A DNA stretch of 64,000 nt from Lawsonibacter asaccharolyticus (lineage in GTDB: Bacteria > Bacillota > Clostridia > Oscillospirales > Oscillospiraceae). The DNA lies in the NCBI GenBank assembly GCA_003112755.1, contig BFBT01000001.1, positions 3,100,001 to 3,164,000 of the forward strand. The letters are read 5' to 3'. Shown here piece by piece: positions 58,522-64,000 of the stretch. Position 1 is the stretch's first letter; the number at the start of each line of letters is the position of its first letter. The notes below the pieces were generated by a model that ran no database searches, was not told the origin of the DNA, and saw nothing but the letters and a program-made list of their open reading frames with translations. A program made the translations under genes and the position numbers.

Positions 58522-58561
58522 CCGGCGGCTCTGGGTCTCCTCCCAGAGCCGCCGGTTTTTT
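58522..58561 (+). terminator. NhaC terminator
   Basis: A perfect 14-bp stem (58522-58535 with 58542-58555), six-base loop, then TTTTTT, shared with the convergent PsiE-like gene end. Confidence 0.9.
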
Positions 58562-58970
58562 ACTTGCTGCATGGCCGGTCCTTCTGTCCGGACTCCCACC
58601 GCTCCCCGGTGTAGAGATATTTCTTGATGGCAAAGATCCCGGCCACCGCCCCCACGCTCATCAGCGTCTGCATGGGTTCCTCATGGCTGATGATCATCTG
58701 CCGGGCGATGGCGAACAGCAGCACATCGATCACCGCCCCGTAGGTATGCAGCATCAGCATCTTTACAAACTCGATCCCCATGACGATGAGGAACGCATTT
58801 GCCATAAATGCATCAATGGAGAAGGACTCCCACTGGCAGCAGAACTTCTCCACCGAGCCGCAGATCAGCAGTGCAATGCTGGCCAGGATCGCCCCCAGGA
58901 TGGTGATCGCCATCACGATCTCCATCGCCATGGTAAACTTCAGCAGTCTTGTCCTTACTTTTGTTCTCAT
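58560..58970 (-). CDS. PsiE-like small membrane protein
   Basis: This 136-residue membrane protein has four predicted helices, and its MLMLHTYGAVIDVLLFAIARQMIISH and SVGAVAGIFAIKKYLY parts look like the PsiE (phosphate-starvation-inducible) family, whose role is unknown. Similarity is judged by eye and is moderate. The start at 58970 follows GGAGG at 5 bases; a GTG six codons upstream is open but overlaps that SD. A 144-base gap with the folD terminator separates it from folD. Confidence 0.6.
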   Translation of the reverse strand: MRTKVRTRLLKFTMAMEIVMAITILGAILASIALLICGSVEKFCCQWESFSIDAFMANAFLIVMGIEFVKMLMLHTYGAVIDVLLFAIARQMIISHEEPMQTLMSVGAVAGIFAIKKYLYTGERWESGQKDRPCSK

Positions 58971-59066
58971 ACGGCCCTCCCGCAGCACGATTTTATGTAA
59001 GACCAGTATATGGGATAGCCATCTGGTCCGTCAATCATTTCCCCATCTTTTTTACAGTAAAAAGGA

Positions 59067-59105
59067 CGGGCGGAGAGGTGGGAGATGACTCCCCCTCTCC
59101 GCCCG
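59067..59105 (-). terminator. folD terminator
   Basis: A 12-bp stem (59067-59078 with 59094-59105) capped by a second five-bp stem with one bulge. On the minus strand it is followed by TCCTTTTTAC. Confidence 0.85.
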
Positions 59106-59114
59106 CTTCCGGAT

Positions 59115-59957
59115 CTATTTTCCGTGGATCACCGCTGCGTACAGTGTGTTCTTCATCAGCATGGCCCGGGTCAGCGGCCCAACGCCCCCCGGAACCGGGG
59201 TGATGTACGACGCCCGTCCGGCCGCCTCCTCAAATACCACGTCGCCGCACAGGGTCCCGTCCGCCCGGCGGTTCACTGCCACATCCACCACCACGGCCCC
59301 CTCCTTCACCATGTCTCCAGTGATGAGGCCGGCCTGTCCGGCGGCGGAGATCAGGATGTCCGCCCGGCTGCACTCCTTTTTCAGGTACTCCGTCTTGGTG
59401 TGGCAGATGGTGACCGTGGCGTTCTCCCGCAGCATCAGCATAGCCAGCGGCTTGCCCACGATATTGGAGCGCCCCACGATCACGCAGCTTTTCCCCGACA
59501 GCTCCACGCCGTATTCCGCGAGCAGACGCATCACGCTGGCCGGGGTGCAGGGATAAAAGCCCTTCTCCCCGATCATCAGCTCCCCCACGTTGAAGGGGTG
59601 GAAGCAGTCCACATCCTTGTCGGGCCTGACCACAGACAGGACCGCCCGCTCATTCAAATGGGCCGGCAGGGGCAGCTGGATCAGGATGCCGTCGATGTCG
59701 CTGCGTCCGTTCAGCGTTTCAATGAGCAGCATCAGCTCCTCCTGTCCTGTCTCCGCCGGCAGGATGTATTCCTCACTGTATATCCCGCACTGGGCACAGT
59801 CCCGCTTCTTTCCATCCGCGTAGACCTGGCTGGCGGGGTCGTCCCCTACCAGGATCACGGCCAGGCCGGGGCGGCGCTCCATCCGCGCCGCCGCCGCCCG
59901 GACCTCCTCCTTCACCTTTTTTGCCAGTGCCTTTCCGTCCATGATGACCGCCGACAC
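59115..59957 (-). CDS. folD: Bifunctional methylene-tetrahydrofolate dehydrogenase/cyclohydrolase
   Basis: This 280-residue enzyme interconverts methylene-, methenyl- and 10-formyl-tetrahydrofolate in one-carbon metabolism. The catalytic Tyr-x3-Lys is seen in SQVYADGKKRDC. The signature GILIQLPLPAHLN, and CVIVGRSNIVGKPLAMLML with the Rossmann loop, are present, as is the C-terminal PVPGGVGPLTRAMLM. The start is a GTG at 59957 with AGGAGG 8 bases before. It lies three bases after lgt, so it is the last gene of the M16-M16-lgt-folD operon. Confidence 0.97.
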   Translation of the reverse strand: MSAVIMDGKALAKKVKEEVRAAAARMERRPGLAVILVGDDPASQVYADGKKRDCAQCGIYSEEYILPAETGQEELMLLIETLNGRSDIDGILIQLPLPAHLNERAVLSVVRPDKDVDCFHPFNVGELMIGEKGFYPCTPASVMRLLAEYGVELSGKSCVIVGRSNIVGKPLAMLMLRENATVTICHTKTEYLKKECSRADILISAAGQAGLITGDMVKEGAVVVDVAVNRRADGTLCGDVVFEEAAGRASYITPVPGGVGPLTRAMLMKNTLYAAVIHGK

Positions 59958-59960
59958 AAA

Positions 59961-60932
59961 TCAGTCCTCCTTTTTCTCCGGTCCGCCCGGGCCCTCTCCA
60001 GCGTCCGCCCTGTGGGCGGCCAGCCGGTTCACATAAAGCTCAGACGGATCGTGCCGACGGAACTTCAGCTCATAGATCAATACAACAGCCGCCACGGCGG
60101 CAGAGACGATGGCCAGCACCTGGGAGGTGCGGATGGGGGCGCCGAACAGCTCCAGTCCGAAGAAATACAGGCTGTCCGTCCGCAGGCCCTCGATCCAGAA
60201 CCGGCCCAGGCCGTACCACAGCACATAGCTCCAGAACACCTGGCCATCAAATTTCTTCCAGTGCTTTCCGATCCAGTAGATCAGAAAGATGCCCACAAAA
60301 TTCCACAGGGACTCGTAGAAAAACGTAGGGTGCACCCCCAGGGTGCCGTCCAGGATGGCCTGATAGCCGTCCGCGTCCACCAGTCCCTGGGACAGCAGGG
60401 AGCTGGCGATGCTCTCCGAACACATCCGCCAGGGAAGTCCGGTGACGCCGCCGTAGGCCTCCACATTCATAAAGTTTCCCCACCGGCCGATGCACTGGCC
60501 GATCAGAAGGCCGTGGACCCCCAGGTCCGCAAAGGAGAAGAAGCTGATCTTCCGGATACGGCAGAACACGATCAAGGTCAGGGCGGCGGCAATGATGCCG
60601 CCGTAGATGGCCAGGCCGCCGTCCGTGATGCGGAAGATGGCCCCCCAGTTCAGGGAACCGTCCGCCTCCCGGTACAGGTCCAGATAGAAGAGTACGTAAT
60701 AGACCCGCAGCCCCACCACGGAGAGGGGCACCGCGAAGATCAGCAGGTCCATGATCTGGTCGCTGTTCACGCCGAATCTGGGCGCCCACCGGCAGCACAG
60801 CAGGACGGCCAGCAGAAATCCGCAGCCGATGATGACCCCGTACCAGTACACCGGGTGGCCAAACAACGAGAAGGCCACCCGGTCAAGGTGGAACTCCAGC
60901 CCCAGTCCGGGAAATGTCACGATGTTGGTCAT
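59961..60932 (-). CDS. lgt: Prolipoprotein diacylglyceryl transferase
   Basis: This is a 323-residue membrane enzyme that moves diacylglycerol from phosphatidylglycerol to the lipobox Cys of prolipoproteins, such as the DUF4349 protein in this window. The family signature GQCIGRWGNFMNVEAYGG is intact; YGGIIAAALTLI and FYESLWNFVGIF are other conserved parts. Seven helices are expected. It has a long C-terminal basic, Gly-Glu-rich tail of about 25 residues not seen in Bacillus. It overlaps the active M16 gene by four bases. Confidence 0.96.
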   Translation of the reverse strand: MTNIVTFPGLGLEFHLDRVAFSLFGHPVYWYGVIIGCGFLLAVLLCCRWAPRFGVNSDQIMDLLIFAVPLSVVGLRVYYVLFYLDLYREADGSLNWGAIFRITDGGLAIYGGIIAAALTLIVFCRIRKISFFSFADLGVHGLLIGQCIGRWGNFMNVEAYGGVTGLPWRMCSESIASSLLSQGLVDADGYQAILDGTLGVHPTFFYESLWNFVGIFLIYWIGKHWKKFDGQVFWSYVLWYGLGRFWIEGLRTDSLYFFGLELFGAPIRTSQVLAIVSAAVAAVVLIYELKFRRHDPSELYVNRLAAHRADAGEGPGGPEKKED

Positions 60933-62215
60933 TCCACCGCTTCCTCTCTGGGCCGGACCACGGACAGGGCGGTGCGCTCCGGCGTGACCCAGCGGGCGAT
61001 CATGGCCTGGGCGTCCTCCCTGGTCAGGCTGTCGTACACCTCCGGGAAGCGCAGGAAATCGCAGCCCTGGAAAAACGACTGGGCCTGACTGATGCAGATG
61101 TGCTCAAAGGAGTTCAGCGCCCGCACCCGGTTTCCGTAGGAGGATTTTTTCAGCCGCTCCCACAGCTCGGGGTCGATCCCCTCCCGTGCGATCCGCTCCG
61201 CCTCGGCGGCCACCGCCGCCCGCACTCCCTCCGGGTCCTTGCTCTCCCCCCCGGCACACAGGAAAGCGCAGCCGGGGTAGCTCTCATACCCGTAGGAGAA
61301 ATTCCGGTTGACCAGCCCCTCCCGGTAGAGTCTGGCATACAGCGGGCCGGAGTTGCCCAGAAGTGCCTCACAGGCCAGCTCGCCCAGCAGCTGCTGGCGC
61401 AGGGCCCCCTCTCCCTCCGGGGCCGCCTCCCCCTTGAATCCCAGCTGGAACAGGGGGACCGAGACCTCCATCTCCCGCTGGATCATGGGCTGGCACACCT
61501 CCGCGGGCTCCTGGGCGCCGTAGTCCCCCCGGGCAACCGGTGCTCCAGGCCGCTCCGGCAGGATCTCCCGGGCCGCCTGGCAGATCTTCTCCGGGTCCAC
61601 GTCCCCTGCCACGCACAGCACCATATTGGAGGGGTCGTAGAATGCCTTGTGGCAGGCGTAGAGGGTCTCAGCGGTGATGTGGGAGATGGACTCCGCCGAG
61701 CCCGCCACCGACACCCGCACCGGGTGCTTCTCGTAGAGGGCCTGCATCAGATCCATAAAGACCACCCAGTCCGGGTCGTCCTCGATCATGCCGATCTCCT
61801 GACCGATGATCCCCTGCTCCTTGTCCACGCTCTCCTTGGTGAAATAGGGAATGGAGACGAAGGAGAGCAGGATGCGCAGGTTCTCCTCGAATTTCTCTGT
61901 GCTCTCGAAATAGTAGCCTGTGATGGCGTTGCTGGTGAAGGCATTGGGGGAGGCGCCGTTGGCCGCCAGCTCCTGGAGGGCGTTGCCCTCCTTGGTGTCG
62001 AACATCTTGTGCTCCAGATAGTGGGCCACCCCCGCCGGAGTGTCCATATCCTGGCCATCCAGCTTGAACTTCATATCCATGCCTCCGTAATTGGTGGCAA
62101 AAAAGGCGTAGCTCTTCTGAAAGCCGGGCTTGGGCACCACAAAGATATGCAGTCCGTTGTCCAGCACCTGGTGGTACATCTGCTCCCCCACCCGGGGAAA
62201 TTCCAGTTTCTCCAT
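60929..62215 (-). CDS. M16-family zinc peptidase, catalytic member (YmfH-like)
   Basis: This 428-residue peptidase has the inverted zinc motif HYLEH within AHYLEHKMFDTKEG and the third ligand in EQGIIGQEIGM. Two M16 half-domains fill the chain, with a second-half R/Y pair in SYGYESYPGC. Family members in Bacillus (YmfF/YmfH) come as a pair of which one keeps the zinc site. This one keeps it; its partner gene lies three bases upstream and does not. The pair would process peptides or pheromone-like substrates, as AlbE/AlbF does for subtilosin, but the target is unknown. Confidence 0.92.
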   Translation of the reverse strand: MEKLEFPRVGEQMYHQVLDNGLHIFVVPKPGFQKSYAFFATNYGGMDMKFKLDGQDMDTPAGVAHYLEHKMFDTKEGNALQELAANGASPNAFTSNAITGYYFESTEKFEENLRILLSFVSIPYFTKESVDKEQGIIGQEIGMIEDDPDWVVFMDLMQALYEKHPVRVSVAGSAESISHITAETLYACHKAFYDPSNMVLCVAGDVDPEKICQAAREILPERPGAPVARGDYGAQEPAEVCQPMIQREMEVSVPLFQLGFKGEAAPEGEGALRQQLLGELACEALLGNSGPLYARLYREGLVNRNFSYGYESYPGCAFLCAGGESKDPEGVRAAVAAEAERIAREGIDPELWERLKKSSYGNRVRALNSFEHICISQAQSFFQGCDFLRFPEVYDSLTREDAQAMIARWVTPERTALSVVRPREEAVE

Positions 62216-62218
62216 GGT

Positions 62219-63502
62219 TCAGCCCTCCGTTCCCTTCAGGAAGTAAATGGTGTCCAGTTCCAGCTTCTGAGCCGCCTGGGCCACCTGCTCCCGGGTGACC
62301 TGCTCCAGCTGGGCCACCAGCTCCTCGATGCCGGTCTCCAGACCGGCGGCCGTCTGGCCCAGCCAGAAGTCCTCCTGCCGGTCCTGGACATCCAGGGTGG
62401 CCAGGTGGGCGCCGATCATGGTGCGGCGGGTCCCCTCCAGCTCCCAGTCCTCCATGTTCCCCTGCCGGATCTCCTCCAGCTGATGGAGGATCTCGTCCCT
62501 GGCCTGCTGGAACTTGTCAAATTCGATCCCGGAGGAGACCAGGATCAGCCCCTTCATCTTCTCCAGGGTGGAGCTGGCGTAGTAGCACAGAGACAGCTTC
62601 TCCCGCACGTTCATAAAGAGCTTGGACAGGGTAGTGCCGCCGAATACGGCGTTGCACATGGCCATGGCGGGGTATTCCTCCTCCCAGCAGGTGACGCCGC
62701 CGGTGCGGAAGCCCATGGCCAGCTTGCCCTGGGTCACGTCCATGGACTCCTCCACCATGCTGGGCTCCGGTCCGGCGTGGAGCCGGACCTCGCAGTCCGG
62801 GCAGATCCGCCCCTCATTCACGGGGAGGGCGGACAGCGCCTCCTTCAGGGCGCGGGCCACCCGCTCCTCCTCCGCGGAACCGCAGTAGTACAGCTCGATC
62901 TGGGCGGTGGAGAGCAGCTGCTGATACCGCTCCCACAGAGAGCCCGGCGTGACGGCCGCGGCATGCTCCACATCCCCCAGCTTGTCCACCCCGAAGGCCT
63001 CCTCCCCGCACATCAGCTGTCCCAGGCGCAGGGTGGCGTAGGAGCGCTTGTCGTTGATCTGGCCCCGGATGCGGTCCACCAGATTGGCCCGTTCCCCGGA
63101 CACATATTCCTCCGCAAAAATGCCGTCCTGAAGGCGGGGGCGGAGCAGCAGCTCCCCCAGCAGCCCCGCCGCGGGCTCCAGGATGGGCTCGCCCCCGGGC
63201 GCAAAGGCATCATCCAGAAAGCTGGCCACAAAGCCCAGGCACTGGGTCTCCCCCTTTTTCCGCACGATGGGCTCGATGGCGCCTCCGTACAGCTCGTCCA
63301 GGGCGGCGGAGAGGGACTCCATATCCGGGTGCTCCCGGGTCCCCCGGCGCAGCACCGGGAAGAGCAGGGCATTGGCCGCCGCCCGCTCCCGCTCCAGGGG
63401 GACCAGCATGGTCAGGCTGAGATAGCTGCTTTTGAATTTGTCGGTGTGGACTGTCCGCAGCCACACCCCGGGAAAGAGCTCCCGGCGCGTTACTTGAGTC
63501 AT
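62219..63502 (-). CDS. M16-family protein, non-catalytic partner (YmfF-like)
   Basis: This 427-residue protein has the same two-domain M16 layout as its neighbour, but the HxxEH zinc motif is missing. At the matching place the sequence is LFPVLRRGTREHPDMESLSAAL, with no His pair. The remainder, such as GGTTLSKLFMNVREKLSLCYYASSTLEKMKGLI, is a typical second-half segment. It begins at the ATG at 63502 after AAAGGA and starts the operon. A catalytic and a non-catalytic chain together are the arrangement of mitochondrial processing peptidase and of YmfF/YmfH. Confidence 0.9.
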   Translation of the reverse strand: MTQVTRRELFPGVWLRTVHTDKFKSSYLSLTMLVPLERERAAANALLFPVLRRGTREHPDMESLSAALDELYGGAIEPIVRKKGETQCLGFVASFLDDAFAPGGEPILEPAAGLLGELLLRPRLQDGIFAEEYVSGERANLVDRIRGQINDKRSYATLRLGQLMCGEEAFGVDKLGDVEHAAAVTPGSLWERYQQLLSTAQIELYYCGSAEEERVARALKEALSALPVNEGRICPDCEVRLHAGPEPSMVEESMDVTQGKLAMGFRTGGVTCWEEEYPAMAMCNAVFGGTTLSKLFMNVREKLSLCYYASSTLEKMKGLILVSSGIEFDKFQQARDEILHQLEEIRQGNMEDWELEGTRRTMIGAHLATLDVQDRQEDFWLGQTAAGLETGIEELVAQLEQVTREQVAQAAQKLELDTIYFLKGTEG

Positions 63503-63526
63503 AGATCAGATTCCTTTCTCTGCACG

Positions 63527-63545
63527 AAAGGGGGCGTCCCCCTTT
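63527..63545 (-). terminator. Hairpin 3' of the GH94 gene
   Basis: AAAGGGGG (63527-63534) pairs with CCCCCTTT (63538-63545). It lies 50 bases past the GH94 stop and about 10 bases upstream of the SD of the M16 gene; there is no T-run. Confidence 0.35.
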
Positions 63546-63596
63546 TCCTGTGGCCTTTCAGAAGGGAATTTCCTTCCTGGAAGCAGAACAGAGTTA

Positions 63597-64000
63597 TCAT
63601 ACCACATCTTTCGCGGAAAAGCAAAGCTTTCCATTCCCGGGTACCGCTGTCACTTCCAGCCGGTGGTCCCCTGTCAGTTCCCGGAGGGGGACGCCGTCCC
63701 GGATCTCCCGGCCGTCCAGCCGGACGGAGAGCTCTCTCCCCCGGCTCACCTGGATGCTCAGCCGCCCCCGGTCCAGTTCCCACTCCCCGGTCCAGCCCGG
63801 CCAGTCCTCCGGCAGGTGGGGCTCCACAAACAAGCGGCCTTCCCGGACCTTCAGGCCCAGCAGCTCCTCCACCGCGGTGCGGTAGTACCACCCCGCCGCC
63901 CCGGTGTACCAGCTCCAGCCGCCCCGGCCCAGGTGCCCCGGGGCCGCATAGACATCGGCGGCCAGCACATAGGGCTCCGCCTGATAGATCTGCGTCCGGC
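63597..64000 (-). CDS. GH94 family glycoside phosphorylase, C-terminal fragment
   Basis: The minus-strand frame is open from the right edge to a TGA at 63597, so only the C-terminal 134 residues are inside. YQAEPYVLAADVYAAPGH followed by LGRGGWSWYTGAAGWYYRT is the hallmark of glycoside hydrolase family 94, in the (alpha/alpha)6 barrel. The remaining segment (about 45-134) is the C-terminal beta-sandwich. The family includes cellobiose and chitobiose phosphorylases and the phosphorylase domain of cyclic beta-1,2-glucan synthase (NdvB); which one cannot be decided from this piece. The gene is upstream of the M16 pair and separate from it. Confidence 0.88.
   Translation of the reverse strand, partial: RTQIYQAEPYVLAADVYAAPGHLGRGGWSWYTGAAGWYYRTAVEELLGLKVREGRLFVEPHLPEDWPGWTGEWELDRGRLSIQVSRGRELSVRLDGREIRDGVPLRELTGDHRLEVTAVPGNGKLCFSAKDVV

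Noticed and set aside
1..64000. CRISPR arrays, insertion sequences, prophage, rRNA
   Set aside because: I saw no regularly spaced direct repeats, no transposase or integrase, no capsid or portal genes and no rRNA in the window. A small repeat below a few copies could have escaped reading by eye.

Overview
The window is about 64 kb of GC-rich (roughly 60-65 % by eye) chromosomal DNA from an endospore-forming Clostridia bacterium. The best guess is an Oscillospiraceae gut anaerobe of the Flavonifractor/Pseudoflavonifractor/Oscillibacter type. The evidence is a T-box leader, Gram-positive PolC, sporulation sigma-G, SpoIID, SleB and SleL-type spore cortex enzymes, a VanW-family protein, ATP-dependent PEP carboxykinase, class I superoxide reductase, and SD-led genes with sigma-A promoters of 17-bp spacing. 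The genus is inference; no rRNA is present. I see no phage, transposon, CRISPR array or plasmid module. The window is core and lightly accessory chromosome, cut at both ends inside a gene (a phospholipase-D-like protein on the left, a GH94 enzyme on the right).

Layout. 1-3.4 kb: partial PLD-like gene, then a minus-strand operon made of a tyrosine-type T-box leader, an EamA transporter and tyrS. 3.4-8.6 kb: a two-component system followed by a MacB-like ABC exporter with a repeated palindromic operator at its promoter. 8.7-14.5 kb: SleB-like hydrolase, short old-yellow-enzyme oxidoreductase, tRNA-Ser(GGA), rsmA, an MFS exporter and an AraC-GNAT fusion. 14.7-22.7 kb: pckA, a YoaK-type membrane protein, a TipAS-type MerR regulator with a 19-bp-spacer promoter, a DUF4349 lipoprotein, a cell-wall amidase plus SleL-like glycosidase, thioesterase, YbaK and nitroreductase. 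22.7-31.2 kb: a Bax-inhibitor-1 protein and a ten-member his operon (hisZ-G-D-vanW-like-B-H-A-F-orf64-I-E) read leftward from one promoter. hisC and histidinol-phosphatase are absent. 31.3-42.6 kb: ferritin, then pyrH-frr-uppS-cdsA-dxr-rseP-ispG-polC, the conserved Firmicutes cluster joining ribosome recycling, isoprenoid and phospholipid precursors, site-2 protease and replication. 42.7-50.3 kb: ZIP transporter, sigG, a vitamin-type ECF S component divergent from a MocR regulator that lacks the PLP lysine, diaminopropionate ammonia-lyase, and queA-tgt. 50.3-64 kb: SpoIID, asd-dapA-dapB (lysine/diaminopimelate, hence cortex and dipicolinate supply), superoxide reductase, a signal-less amidase, NhaC antiporter, PsiE-like protein, and an operon of two M16 peptidases with lgt and folD, then the partial GH94 gene.

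Most genes are metabolic housekeeping. The more interesting material is regulatory: the Tyr T-box that puts an EamA transporter under tRNA-Tyr control, the double palindrome at the ABC promoter, the MerR promoter, the lysine-less MocR beside an ECF S component, the VanW-like gene inside the his operon, and long perfect palindromes without U-tracts at gene ends. I did not find a clearly new multi-gene system.
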